A stretch of 64,000 bases of DNA from Burkholderiales bacterium (GTDB lineage: Bacteria > Pseudomonadota > Gammaproteobacteria > Burkholderiales > SG8-41). The DNA is taken from the NCBI GenBank assembly GCA_020854035.1, contig JADZGE010000064.1:39691-103690 (forward strand). Reading direction: 5' to 3'. A model generated the notes under the pieces. The model was given only the letters and a program-made list of their open reading frames with translations. It was not told the DNA's origin and made no database searches. How positions within the stretch are numbered: the stretch's first letter is position 1; every line of letters begins with the position of its first letter. The translations under genes were made by a program, and so were the position numbers. This document shows, one piece after another, positions 19,631 through 28,261 of the stretch.

Positions 19631-20301
19631 TGCGCTCCTCCATTGCCGGCGGCGGGATGCGAGCGATCTTCATCCGAGAGCCGGCGCGCGGCGGCGACGA
19701 TGCCGTCGATGTCGGTCAGGTCGAGGATGGCGACGAGGCGGCGGTCGGCCCCGATGACGTGAACGGCGGCGTTGTGGACGTAGCCGCCCATTTCGTCCGG
19801 TATGACGACGACACCGAACGCACGCAGCCACGCGGGAAGATCGGTGGGGGCCGGCCGCCCGAGCGACCAGCCGGAGGGATCCGGGCTGTAGCGCGCCCGG
19901 TAGGCGGCAAGCTCCGCCGGTCCGTCGCGCGCGGGATCGAAGGTGACGGACACGAGCGCGACCTTGCCCGCCGCGATCTCGACGGCGAGCCGCTCCTTCA
20001 GTTGCGCGTACACCGAGCCGAGCGCCGAGCACCAGGCCGGGCAGTTGGTATAGATGAAGTCGACGAGCAGGACCCGCGCGGGCATCTTCGCAAGGCGCGC
20101 CTGACCGCCGTCGGCGAGTTGCAGTTCGAGATCGGGAACCGGCCGCGGGGCCGAGAGCGCCGCCATGCGCCGCGCGGATTCCAGCGTGTATGCGCGAAAG
20201 CCCGTGGTTGCCGTGTGGGCGACGGCGAGCCCCGCGACGGCGACGAAGACGCTCGCCACGACCGTCCTCCAGATCGAATCCCGGCCGCTACGCATCGTCA
20301 T
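19627..20301 (-). CDS. SCO1/SenC family copper chaperone
   Basis: Membrane-anchored thioredoxin-fold protein that helps build the CuA centre of cytochrome oxidase. An N-terminal anchor (VVASVFVAVAGLAVAH) is followed by the SCO copper motif FIYTNCPAWCSALG (C87 and C91, CxxxC) and the third ligand region GGYVHNAAVHVIG. The start at 20301 (MTMRSGRD) places the anchor near the N-terminus. An upstream ATG at 20355 would add 18 residues. It lies about 365 bp downstream of oxidase subunit I and is coupled to the membrane protein at 18968. The intervening 20356-20665 holds no supported gene, only a hairpin at the oxidase end. Confidence 0.85.
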   Translation of the reverse strand: MTMRSGRDSIWRTVVASVFVAVAGLAVAHTATTGFRAYTLESARRMAALSAPRPVPDLELQLADGGQARLAKMPARVLLVDFIYTNCPAWCSALGSVYAQLKERLAVEIAAGKVALVSVTFDPARDGPAELAAYRARYSPDPSGWSLGRPAPTDLPAWLRAFGVVVIPDEMGGYVHNAAVHVIGADRRLVAILDLTDIDGIVAAARRLSDEDRSHPAAGNGGAQ

Positions 20302-20631
20302 TCGTCCCGGTGCATTGCCGGCACCTGCGTGACCGGAGGCCGGCATCTGCGGCAATCTCCCAATCCGGCTCGCGAGGCCGCGCCGGGACTCGCATCCTTG
20401 CCGCGATTCCCGGTTCGGATTCCGCGGACGGATTTCGCCCGCGAAGCCGGCGAAATCCTAGGAGTTTGCCGGACTTTGCCCCGACGAACTCCCGAAGCAG
20501 AAGCGCCCGCGGACAAAGCGACGAAATCCCGGTTCCGAGCGCATGAATTCGCGCGTGCTCACGCCATGACCGGCCGTCAAGACAGCAGCTTCGCGTCGTT
20601 CGCGGCAGGTTCGCGGGCGGTTCCGCATGCA

Positions 20632-20666
20632 GCAGCCTGTCGGGGAGCGTCGGTCCGGCAGGCTGC
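20632..20666 (-). terminator. hairpin at the end of cytochrome oxidase subunit I
   Basis: A 12-bp stem with one G-T wobble (20632-20643 with 20655-20666) and an 11-nt loop begins at the first base of the TAG stop. No U-run follows. It probably separates the oxidase message from the SCO gene. Confidence 0.45.
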
Positions 20667-22123
20667 TACGCGCTGAGCGACGCCCGCGAAAGCCGTGAGA
20701 GGACGCGCACGCCCAGGACCACGGCCGCGACGAGCACCAGCACCGCCGCAAGTGTCCCGATCTGCGCGACGCCGACCCACGCGTCATCGTGCACGGCAAA
20801 GCGGCGCGGGACGCTCTGCCAGCCGCCCGCGAGAAACATCGCGCAGAAAATCGCGCCTGCCGCGCCGTAGATCCAGAACGTCGCCCGGTCGAGCGCGGTT
20901 TCGGCCCAGCCGCTTCTCGTGCAGGCGTAGAACAGCGTCCCCAGGACCAGGGGGAGCAGCCCGAGGAGCAGGTAGAAATGGAAGTGCCCGGGGACCCACT
21001 GCGTGTTGTGCATGACGAGGTTCACGCGGATCACCCCGTCGATGATCGCGGGCACCACCCCCGCGGCCCAGCCGAACAGCCCGAAGACGAGCAGGCGCAG
21101 CGGCAGATCCCACTTGAGGCCCGAGCGGTGGATGTTGGCGAGCGCGCCGAGCGCGGTCACGAGCAGCACCGGGATGCCGCTCAGGTACGAGACCACCTGC
21201 CCGGTGGTGGCCATCCACTTCGGCAGCACGAAATCCATGAGCAGGTGGTGCGGATAGACCGCCAGCACCATCAGCGTCACCGCGGCCCACGACGCGAGGA
21301 ACGGCCGGCTGATGAGCCACGGCCGGCCGGTGTAGCGCGGCACGATTTCGTAGGCGCCGATCACCGCCATGTAGATCGTGGCGTTGATGAACACGTGCCC
21401 GAAGAAGTAGATGAGATTCTTCATGAGCAGCGCGTCGAACGTCACTTCCGGCAGGTAGATGTTGACGAGCGTCATCACCAGCACCACGGCGCCGGCGAGT
21501 ATGCTCAACGTATTGACGATGACGACCATCGTGCTTGCGACCACCGCCGGCGGCAGCGACGTATCGAGCGGACCGGACCCGAAGAGCTGATCGAGCCCCA
21601 GCGCCCGCCACAGGCTGCCGTAGCGGCGCAGGAGGGCGAGGGCGCAATCGAGATAGAAGAGCAGGAAGCCGACGCCGATCAGGAGGAGCCCCCCGACGAA
21701 GGCCGCCGCGGCGTGCGGCCCCCACACACCCATCGATTTCGCCGGCAGGGGGTAGAGGAACGTCCACGCGCCGGCGAAGCGCCCGAGCCCGATCGCGGCG
21801 AGTATCATCACGACACCCACGAGCGAGAGGCCCAGCATGGAAAGGAACATGCCGGTGGAGAGCGCGACGTGACGTCTCAGGAAGTACCACATGACGGCGG
21901 CGCCGGCGAGGCCCGACACGCCGACCATCCCCGCGCCGTGGAGGGTCATCAGCTCGTAGGTGAAATTCGCGGGGACAGGCGCGTAGTTCGCCTGTGCCGC
22001 GCGAAACAGCACGCCCGCGATCATCATGAGCAGGTAGACGGCGATGCCGATCGCGGCGTAGAGCTGGAACGCGAGCTTCGCGGCGGGCGTGTCCGGAGAG
22101 GGGGTGGCGGCGGTGGCGCTCAT
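20666..22123 (-). CDS. cytochrome c oxidase subunit I, ba3-like (B family)
   Basis: Haem-copper oxidase catalytic subunit, 485 residues, about 12-13 membrane segments. Haem and copper ligands are visible: TLHGAGM (low-spin haem His), FGHVFINATIYMAV (CuB His and an alternate active-site Tyr), YPHHLLMDF (two CuB His), and NTQWVPGHFHFYL (high-spin and low-spin haem His). The short form and the FGHVFIN motif instead of GHPEVY point to the ba3/B-type group, which works at low oxygen. ATG at 22123 follows GGAGC. It is the second gene after subunit II (12 bp gap). Confidence 0.88.
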   Translation of the reverse strand: MSATAATPSPDTPAAKLAFQLYAAIGIAVYLLMMIAGVLFRAAQANYAPVPANFTYELMTLHGAGMVGVSGLAGAAVMWYFLRRHVALSTGMFLSMLGLSLVGVVMILAAIGLGRFAGAWTFLYPLPAKSMGVWGPHAAAAFVGGLLLIGVGFLLFYLDCALALLRRYGSLWRALGLDQLFGSGPLDTSLPPAVVASTMVVIVNTLSILAGAVVLVMTLVNIYLPEVTFDALLMKNLIYFFGHVFINATIYMAVIGAYEIVPRYTGRPWLISRPFLASWAAVTLMVLAVYPHHLLMDFVLPKWMATTGQVVSYLSGIPVLLVTALGALANIHRSGLKWDLPLRLLVFGLFGWAAGVVPAIIDGVIRVNLVMHNTQWVPGHFHFYLLLGLLPLVLGTLFYACTRSGWAETALDRATFWIYGAAGAIFCAMFLAGGWQSVPRRFAVHDDAWVGVAQIGTLAAVLVLVAAVVLGVRVLSRLSRASLSA

Positions 22124-22135
22124 GCGTTGCTCCTG

Positions 22136-22663
22136 TTATTGACCGCTGACCTTGACCACCGCGCGCATCGCGTGGTGGGCGAGTCCGCAGTACTCGAGGC
22201 ACAGGACCTCGTATTCACCCGGCTCGGTGAAACGCACCCGCAGCCGGTTCACGTAACCGGGCATCGCCTGGGTCTGGGCGACGAGATGGTGCTTGTCGCG
22301 GTAGATCCCGAAGCCGTGGTTGACGTCGGCCGCCGTGATCTCGAACTCCACGAGCTGGCCGACGCGCACCGTATCCTTGTCGAGCTCCCAGCGCCACTGG
22401 TGGCCGACGGCCTTGATGACGGCGTCGGGCTTCGGCGCAGCGGCGACGTGACCAGGCATCGGCCACGACCACAGCGTCGCGAACGAGATCGCCACGCCCG
22501 CGGCGATCGCGATCCAGAACAAGCCCGCGCGCAGGCGGTAGGCCTCGCGGGTGATCGCGCCCGCATCTCCCCCGGTGCTGCTTGCGCCGGCGGCCACCCA
22601 CAGGAACACGGCCGCGATGACGCCCATGACGAGGAGGCTCAGGGTCCAGGCAACGTCCTGCAT
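22136..22663 (-). CDS. cytochrome c oxidase subunit II (CuA subunit)
   Basis: Periplasmic CuA electron entry subunit, 175 residues. It has two hydrophobic segments (SLLVMGVIAAVFLWVAAG, LFWIAIAAGVAISFATLW), then a cupredoxin domain whose CuA ligands are all present: H116 (VNHGFGIY), C155, E157, C159, H163 and M166 in CLEYCGLAHHAM. The ATG at 22663 has GGAG at 6 nt spacing. The ATG two codons upstream (22669) touches the GGAG and is less likely. A TACAAT hexamer at 22716-22711 could be its -10 element. It is the first gene of the oxidase pair. Confidence 0.9.
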   Translation of the reverse strand: MQDVAWTLSLLVMGVIAAVFLWVAAGASSTGGDAGAITREAYRLRAGLFWIAIAAGVAISFATLWSWPMPGHVAAAPKPDAVIKAVGHQWRWELDKDTVRVGQLVEFEITAADVNHGFGIYRDKHHLVAQTQAMPGYVNRLRVRFTEPGEYEVLCLEYCGLAHHAMRAVVKVSGQ

Positions 22664-23149
22664 AGTCATCTCCGTGGCACGTTCAACACGATCCCGCGAC
22701 CGCGCGTCGAATTGTAGCGGCTTGCGGCGTGCATGGCCATACGCGAACGCGGGTGATGACGCGCGCGCGAGACGCCGCGACGCGACGAGAATGCGACGCG
22801 GGCGCGGCTTGCGCGCTCAACGCCGGGCGAACGCCATCATGTGGTCTGGCGCGGCGCGCGCCGCCTCGCCGCTCGGCTTGTCGTTGCCGCGGCGAACGAG
22901 CGCGGATGAGCGCCGCCGCAACCGGCACCGCGGCGGCGCGCAATTCATGGGACACCCCGATCTCCCGAGTCCGCGTGAGGTGAACTCCTCCGTTTCGCTG
23001 GATCGCGCTCATGCCGTGTCGCATACTACCGGCGACGCCTCTGCCGGCGCGGGGCGCGGTGCCGCCGGATGGGGATGATCCGATGCGGCGCACCCGTGCG
23101 GTTCGCCTCCGTCGCGCCTTCGCTGCGTCGAGACGATGGGAACACGCGG

Positions 23150-23301
23150 CCGGCAGGCGCGTCGAGTTCACGACGCTCAGGCACCCCGACCGCTCGCAGG
23201 TCCGGGCGCTCGCGGTGATCGACGAGACGCTGAAGGCGAACCCGCGCGTGCTGAAGGATCCGGCGCCGGTGGTTCAGGTGAGCGTGCTGGGCGGTGAGTA
23301 G
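23150..23301 (+). pseudogene. fragment of an MscS-family mechanosensitive channel
   Basis: About 50 residues ending in a TAG stop at 23301 resemble the C-terminal beta domain of MscS channels: DRSQVRALAVIDETLKANP then RVLKDPAPVVQVSVLG. The pore helices and everything after VLG are missing. It is preceded by 22670-23149, which shows no supported gene, and followed (23302-23431) by a CGCAGAGGCCGCAGGG-type degenerate repeat. I read it as a relic, not a functional small protein. Confidence 0.6.
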
Positions 23302-23431
23302 AAGGGGTCATGCCGGATCCGCCGCACAGACGCAGAGGCCGCAGGGAAAATCGCCTGCGCTGCGGGCCTTCTCCGTGCTCTCCGCGCCTCGGTGGCCAAT
23401 TCGCCCTTCGAACGGGCTCCGACGATGGGCC

Positions 23432-24976
23432 TCAGGCGCCGCGCTGCGCGCCGGGGCGGCCGGTTTCCACGGTCCACGCCGCCGCGGTGCGGATGCCGGT
23501 CGCTGCGTCAGTCACCTTGCCGATCGTGCGCAGGCGAACCACGCACCGCTCGGGCGTCACATCGACGGTCGTGTAGCCGCGCCGCGTGCTGTCGGCGTAT
23601 CGGATGTGGGGGTTGTCCTCGCGCCAGGTCTCGACGGTCCTCTGCGACAGTCCCTGCGAGCTGATGGAGGTCGTCACGAACTCGGTCGCCACGACGGGCG
23701 AGCGCGGATCGTCGAAGTTCGTCCTGAGATCGGAAACCACGCTCATGTGAACGTCCCCGCCGATCACCACGGGATTCGCGGCGCCGCGCCCGGCGACGGA
23801 GGAGAGGAGCCGCTCGCGCGCCCTCGGGTAGCCGTCCCAGCCGTCGGTCCAGAACATCCGGCCCTCACCGGGCCGGCGGTCGACCCGCGCCATGAGGGTC
23901 TGCTGGGCGATGACGTTCCAGCCGGCGCGCGAAGAAGCGAGCCGATCGTCCAGCCAGCGTTCCTGCGCGGTGCCGAGCAGCGTGCGAGAGGGGTCGTCGA
24001 GATCCGCGCAGTCCGTGGCGAGGACCACGTTGCCGCCGCCCCGCCCGGGGCGCGGGCAGACCTGGTGCGAGCGGTACTGCCGGTCGTCAAGCACGAAAAA
24101 GCGCGCGAGCGCGCCGAAGTCGAGGCTCGCGTAGATGCGCATGTCCGCCCCGCGCGGGCGCATGCGATGCGGGAGCGGCATGTGCTCGTAGTACGCGCGG
24201 TAGGCCGCGGCGCGGCGCGCGAGAAACGCCTCGGGAGAATCGAGATGCTGGGAGCGGTCGTTGGCGTAGTCGTTCTGCACCTCGTGATCGTCCCAGGTGG
24301 CGATCCAGGGAAACGCGCCGTGCGCCCCTTGCAGATCCGCGTCCGTCTTGTAGAGCGCGTGGCGATTGCGGTAGCCGGCGAGCGTCGTCGGCTCGCCCGC
24401 CTCGTGGCTCCTCACGTGCACGCGGCCCCACGAGGACTCGTAGATGTAGTCGCCGAGGTGCACGACGAGATCGAGGTCCTCGCCGGCCATGTGGCGGTAG
24501 GCGGCGTAGTAACCCTGCTCGTACTGCTGGCACGAGGCGAAGGCGAAACGCAGGCGCCCGCCGCTTCCCGAGGCGGGAGCGGTGCGGGTGCGGCCCACCC
24601 CGCTCGACACGCCGCCCGCATGAAAGCGGTAGTAGTAGTCGCGCGCCGGCGCGAGACCGCCGACCTCCACGTGCACCGAGTGCGCCCACGCCGGCTCGGC
24701 CGTCGCCGTGCCCCGGCGCACGATGCCGCGGAAACCCGCGTCGGCGGCGACCTCCCAGCCCACTTCGACCGCGGCCGGCGGCATGCCGCCCCCCGCGAGA
24801 GGATCGGGCGCGAGCCGCGTCCACAGCACCACGCCCTCGGGAGCCGGATAGCCCGACGCGATGCCGAGCGAGAACGGGTTGCGGTCGAACCGGGGCCGGG
24901 CGAGCAGTCGCGGCAGGGGCGCGGCGGCCGCGAGGCCCGCGGCGAGGAGCAGGAAACGGCGGCGCCCGGGACGCAT
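23432..24976 (-). CDS. phoD: alkaline phosphatase D / PhoD family, Tat-exported
   Basis: Exported phosphodiesterase or phosphatase of 514 residues. The N-terminus MRPGRRRFLLLAAG is a twin-arginine signal (RRRFLLL) cleaved near LLARP. Family motifs: FASCQQYEQGYY, LVVHLGDYIYESSWG (metal ligands), ATWDDHEVQNDYAND, and VVIGGDVHMSVVSD. The ATG at 24976 is chosen because it sits directly before the Tat motif. PhoD enzymes use Ca and Fe and act outside the cytoplasmic membrane, often on phosphate starvation, but I see no clear Pho box upstream. Confidence 0.9.
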   Translation of the reverse strand: MRPGRRRFLLLAAGLAAAAPLPRLLARPRFDRNPFSLGIASGYPAPEGVVLWTRLAPDPLAGGGMPPAAVEVGWEVAADAGFRGIVRRGTATAEPAWAHSVHVEVGGLAPARDYYYRFHAGGVSSGVGRTRTAPASGSGGRLRFAFASCQQYEQGYYAAYRHMAGEDLDLVVHLGDYIYESSWGRVHVRSHEAGEPTTLAGYRNRHALYKTDADLQGAHGAFPWIATWDDHEVQNDYANDRSQHLDSPEAFLARRAAAYRAYYEHMPLPHRMRPRGADMRIYASLDFGALARFFVLDDRQYRSHQVCPRPGRGGGNVVLATDCADLDDPSRTLLGTAQERWLDDRLASSRAGWNVIAQQTLMARVDRRPGEGRMFWTDGWDGYPRARERLLSSVAGRGAANPVVIGGDVHMSVVSDLRTNFDDPRSPVVATEFVTTSISSQGLSQRTVETWREDNPHIRYADSTRRGYTTVDVTPERCVVRLRTIGKVTDAATGIRTAAAWTVETGRPGAQRGA

Positions 24977-25077
24977 GTCTGCATTAACGCCCGTCGATCG
25001 CGGCACGTTGACGCCGTGCGCCGCGCGCCATCGGTACGGGCGCGGCCGGGCGTAGAATTCCGGCTACGGCCCACGCC

Positions 25078-25368
25078 ATGGACTTCGATCGTTTCCGCAG
25101 CACCCTGACGGCCGCGTTCCCGCCGCGGGGACTTCCGGCGCCGCTTGCCGCCCTGTGGCACGAGGCGCGTGGTGACTGGAGCCGCGCGCACGGGATCGTC
25201 GCGGCGGAGCGCACGAAAGCGGCGGCGCGGGTGCATGCGTACCTGCACCGCAAGGAAGGCGACTCTTCCAACGCCGACTACTGGTACGCGCGCGCCCGAG
25301 CGGAGCGCCCGCGGGGGTCTTTCGAGAAGGAGTGGGAAGCGCTGGCGCGTTCGTTACTGTCAGGTTGA
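25078..25368 (+). CDS. small conserved hypothetical protein, 96 aa
   Basis: A soluble helical protein with conserved-looking blocks ALWHEARGDWSRAHGIV and DSSNADYWYARA, a pattern I recall from small proteobacterial proteins of unknown function in which the tail resembles a single TPR-like helix pair. ATG at 25078. It is divergent from phoD, with about 100 bp between starts. No function is assigned. Three 10-mers of the form TTTCCGTGTG follow the stop (25376-25405). Confidence 0.7.
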   Translation: MDFDRFRSTLTAAFPPRGLPAPLAALWHEARGDWSRAHGIVAAERTKAAARVHAYLHRKEGDSSNADYWYARARAERPRGSFEKEWEALARSLLSG

Positions 25369-25375
25369 AAATCAC

Positions 25376-25405
25376 TTTCCGTGTGTTTCCGCGTGATTCC
25401 GTGGC
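25376..25405 (+). repeat. three-unit decanucleotide array
   Basis: TTTCCGTGTG, TTTCCGCGTG and ATTCCGTGGC lie end to end just after the stop of the small hypothetical gene and before the Rossmann gene at 25424. It is one of several short-period arrays at gene ends in this window. Confidence 0.5.
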
Positions 25406-25423
25406 AAGGATCGGCACGCTGAC

Positions 25424-26332
25424 GTGAGGACACTGAACATCATCGGCTCCGGCAGAGTCGGACGGGCATGCGGGCGCTTGTGGACGCGCGCGGGCGTATT
25501 CCGGATCGGTGACGTTTTGACGCGCTCGCGGGCGAGCGCCTCGGAGGCGGTGCGCTTCATCGGCGCCGGCCGCGCGGTGGGCGGGCTCGACGAGATGTGC
25601 GACGCCGACGTGTGGATGATCGCCACGCGCGATGACGTGATCGTCGCGAGTTGCGAAGCGCTCGCGGCGGCCGGAAAGATCACGCCGGACGACATCGTGT
25701 TCCACGTGAGCGGCGCGACGCCCTCGACCGCGCTCGCCGCCGCGGCCGCGCGCGGGGCGCTCACGGCGAGCGTGCATCCCATCAAGACCTTTCCCGACGC
25801 GGAGCTCGCGGTGCAGCGCTTCCCGGGCACCTACTGCGGCGCGGAAGGCAATCCCGAGGCGCTGCGCGTGCTTGGGGCCGCCTTCGAGGCGATCGGCGCG
25901 ACGGTGTTCGGAATCGCCGTGGCGTCGAAGCCGATCTACCACGCGGGCGGGGTCTTCGCGTGCAACTACCTCGCGGCGCTCGTCGAGACGGCGCTCCGCG
26001 CCCACGAAAAGGCGGGAATTCCGCGCGCGGCCTCGCTGAAGGCGCTCGAGCCGCTGGTGCGCGAGACCGTGGACGCCATCTTCGAGCACGGCCCGGCGAG
26101 GGCGTTGACGGGTCCCATCGCACGCGGGGATTGCGCGACCGTCGGCAATCAGCTTGCCGCGATCGAGGGCTGGGATGCCGCGCTCGCCGCGCTCTACCGC
26201 GGCCTCGGGCTCGTCGCGGTGGACCTCGCGGCGCGCGACGGCAGGCTCGATGACCGGCGCGCCGCCGCGCTGCGGGACGCTTTGGGACAGCAACAGCCCG
26301 TTCGGCCTCGGAGCGATTTCGGTGCGCGGTAA
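25424..26332 (+). CDS. Rossmann-like / DUF2520-type NAD(P)-binding protein
   Basis: 302 residues. The N-terminal LNIIGSGRVGRACGRLW is a dinucleotide-binding motif. The middle has DADVWMIATRDDVI and SASVHP-like TASVHPIKTFPD. The C-terminal helical part contains VASKPIYHAGGVFACNYLAALVE and ALTGPIARGDCATVGNQLAA, the pattern of Rossmann plus DUF2520 proteins related to pyrroline-5-carboxylate reductase and F420-type reductases. The physiological substrate of this group is not established. The GTG at 25424 directly precedes the binding motif. Confidence 0.75.
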   Translation: MRTLNIIGSGRVGRACGRLWTRAGVFRIGDVLTRSRASASEAVRFIGAGRAVGGLDEMCDADVWMIATRDDVIVASCEALAAAGKITPDDIVFHVSGATPSTALAAAAARGALTASVHPIKTFPDAELAVQRFPGTYCGAEGNPEALRVLGAAFEAIGATVFGIAVASKPIYHAGGVFACNYLAALVETALRAHEKAGIPRAASLKALEPLVRETVDAIFEHGPARALTGPIARGDCATVGNQLAAIEGWDAALAALYRGLGLVAVDLAARDGRLDDRRAAALRDALGQQQPVRPRSDFGAR

Positions 26333-26345
26333 AGACCGGTCTCAC

Positions 26346-26372
26346 GCAAAGGCCGCAAAGCGCGCAAAGAGG
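26346..26372 (+). repeat. three-unit nonanucleotide array
   Basis: GCAAAGGCC, GCAAAGCGC and GCAAAGAGG in tandem, 14 bp after the stop of the Rossmann gene. Confidence 0.5.
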
Positions 26373-26521
26373 ACAAGGGGTCAGCACCCCGCGGGTAATG
26401 GTCCCAATCGGCAAGTTCACCTCCGGTGTCTCGATGAGCACGCGGTAAACCGCTACCTTCAGCGGCCGAGCCATGCACGAACACTGCCGCGACTGACACC
26501 GTGATTTCAAGACCTGACCCC
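26373..26521 (-). mobile_element. footprint of a REP-associated tyrosine transposase (RAYT)
   Basis: On the minus strand a GGGGTCAGGTC element (26521-26511) and a GGTGTCAG element precede an ATG at 26474 opening with MARPL, the usual first residues of RAYT transposases. The frame then diverges (KVAVYRVLIE) and no transposase body follows. The left end carries GGGGTCAG near 26377. I read this as a degraded remnant. The identification rests on recalled sequence style and is tentative. Confidence 0.35.
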
Positions 26522-26875
26522 GACGGCGTGCATGACGAGCCTGATGCGGTCGCTGCCGCGAGAGCGCGATTGTCGAAGGCAGACAAGCTCGTATTCGGCA
26601 TCCTAGCCCCGCTGGTGATGTATGTCGCTGGGTCCTGGGCAGTGGGGATCACGGCGACGGGAGCGGGGCCGTCCGCGGGTTACCGGGGCATGCAACTGCT
26701 GTTCTTCATCTTCCCGGCCGGGTTCGTGGTCTCGGGTCTGCTCAACATCTGGGTGCTCTTCGCGCCGGTGAGGCGCCGCGTGAGCGCCTTCCTCGCAGGC
26801 TCGGCTGTTCCCGCGGCTGCGCTTATCGTTGAGTATGCGTTCCTGTGGAACATCGGACCCTTCGCGCGCGGGTAG
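26501..26875 (+). CDS. small hypothetical membrane protein
   Basis: 124 residues with three hydrophobic segments: LVFGILAPLVMYVAGSWAVGI, MQLLFFIFPAGFVVSGLLNIWVLF and FLAGSAVPAAALIVEYAFLW. No family recognised. The GTG at 26501 gives the longest product, but its first 15 codons lie inside the transposase-flank element, so the true start may be a later TTG near 26569 (LSKADKLVFG). No partner genes are evident. Confidence 0.5.
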   Translation: MISRPDPDGVHDEPDAVAAARARLSKADKLVFGILAPLVMYVAGSWAVGITATGAGPSAGYRGMQLLFFIFPAGFVVSGLLNIWVLFAPVRRRVSAFLAGSAVPAAALIVEYAFLWNIGPFARG

Positions 26876-27017
26876 GCAGCGCGCGACGCCCCGCGCGCTC
26901 CCAGGCAAGCCTGACCTCGAACCCACGGTTCCACCCGCGGCCGGGTGGCGGAGCGGCCGGTGATCGAGGCGGTTCTCCCAATCCCGGTACGGCCCATAGC
27001 TCTCCGCAATCCTTCCG

Positions 27018-28118
27018 ATGCCGCTGAAAACCGTTAGTGGCAGGCACGCCGACCCGCGCAAGGGCCGCGGCGCGGGCATCAATCCCGAGGGACGCTTCGA
27101 GAAAGAGCGGCGCGACGCGTTCGACGACGGGTGGAACACCCCGGCGGACGAGCCGCGCGCGCTGAAGACCGCCGTCACCGCGGAGCGTGTCGCGAGCATC
27201 ATCGCACGCAACGATTCACCCGACATTCCGTTCACGCAGTCGATCAATCCGTATCAGGGATGCGAGCATGGGTGCCCCTACTGCTACGCCCGCCCATCCC
27301 ACGCCTACCGCAGCCTCTCGCCCGGCATCGACTTCGAGACGCGCCTCTTCGCCAAGGTGAACGCCGCGGAGAAGCTCACCGAGGAACTGGCGAAGCCGGC
27401 GTATCGACCGCGGGTGATCTCCCTCGGCGCCAACACCGATCCCTACCAGCCGATCGAGCGCGAGTGGAAGGTGACGCGCGGCCTGCTGCAAGTCCTCGCG
27501 GAGTGCGACCATCCCGTCTGCATCGTCACCAAGAACGCGATGGTCGAGCGCGACCTCGACCTCCTCGCGCCGATGGCGCGGAAGAACCTCGTCCGCGTGT
27601 TCGTCTCGCTCAACAACCTGGACCATGGCCTCGCGCGCCGGCTCGAGCCGCGCTGCTCCGCGCCCGCACGGCGGCTCCTCGCCATGAAGCGGCTCTCGGA
27701 GGCGGGCGTGCCCGTCGGCGTGCTGGTCGCGCCGGTCATCCCGTTCCTCACCGACGACCGGATCGAGGCCGTGCTGGAGGCCGCCTGGGAGCACGGGGCG
27801 CGGCGGGCGGGTTACGTGGTGCTGCGGCTGCCGTGGGAGGTGAAGGACATCTTCCGGGAGTGGCTGGAGCGCCACTATCCGCTGAAGGCGAAGCACGTCA
27901 TGAGCCGCGTGCATGAGATGCGCGGCGGCCGCGACAACGATCCGGACTTCGGCAGCCGGATGCGCGGCAGCGGCGAACTGGCGAAGCTGGTCGGGGAGCG
28001 CTTCCGCAAGGCCTGCGAGCGGCTGGGTTTCGATTCCGGCCGGATGCACCGTGTGGCGGAGCTGGATGCCACGCGCTTTACGCCGCCGTCGGCGTCGGGC
28101 CAGCGATCGCTGTTCTAG
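27018..28118 (+). CDS. PA0069 family radical SAM protein
   Basis: 366 residues of the SplB-like radical SAM group. The N-terminus KGRGAGINPEGRFEKERRD is typical of PA0069-type proteins. The [4Fe-4S]/SAM motif is C82, C86, C89 in YQGCEHGCPYCYARPSH. Further blocks are ISLGANTDPYQPIERE and PVIPFLTDDRIEAVLEAA. These proteins resemble spore photoproduct lyase, but their reaction is unknown in non-spore-formers. ATG at 27018; no strong ribosome binding site. The stop TAG is part of the first heptad of the following repeat. Confidence 0.88.
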   Translation: MPLKTVSGRHADPRKGRGAGINPEGRFEKERRDAFDDGWNTPADEPRALKTAVTAERVASIIARNDSPDIPFTQSINPYQGCEHGCPYCYARPSHAYRSLSPGIDFETRLFAKVNAAEKLTEELAKPAYRPRVISLGANTDPYQPIEREWKVTRGLLQVLAECDHPVCIVTKNAMVERDLDLLAPMARKNLVRVFVSLNNLDHGLARRLEPRCSAPARRLLAMKRLSEAGVPVGVLVAPVIPFLTDDRIEAVLEAAWEHGARRAGYVVLRLPWEVKDIFREWLERHYPLKAKHVMSRVHEMRGGRDNDPDFGSRMRGSGELAKLVGERFRKACERLGFDSGRMHRVAELDATRFTPPSASGQRSLF

Positions 28119-28150
28119 CTGCGAGCCACGAGCTGCGAGCCGTGATGCGA
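28116..28150 (+). repeat. heptanucleotide array, five units
   Basis: TAGCTGC, GAGCCAC, GAGCTGC, GAGCCGT and GATGCGA, in phase and starting with the stop codon of the radical SAM gene. GAGCCAC is the same unit as in the array after ahpC. Confidence 0.6.
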
Positions 28151-28213
28151 GGCAAGCCGTTGGTGGACCGCAAGCTTGAATCCGCGGCTTCAACGTCCGA
28201 TACTTCTTGCACG

Positions 28214-28255
28214 GCTCATAGCTCGTAGTCGTCAGCTCATAGCGGGTAGCGGGAG
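28214..28255 (+). repeat. heptanucleotide array in inverted orientation, six units
   Basis: GCTCATA, GCTCGTA, GTCGTCA, GCTCATA, GCGGGTA and GCGGGAG. GCTCATA is the reverse complement of TATGAGC, i.e. the GAGCTAT-type heptads seen at 11423. The array ends 6 bp before the deacetylase-family gene, so its last units may serve as that gene's leader. Confidence 0.6.
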
Positions 28256-28261
28256 CATTCC

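Noticed and set aside
22683..23171. Possible 162-aa minus-strand gene upstream of the oxidase
   Set aside because: Composition is Arg/Ala-rich, no recognisable motif, no ribosome binding site, and it overlaps the MscS relic.
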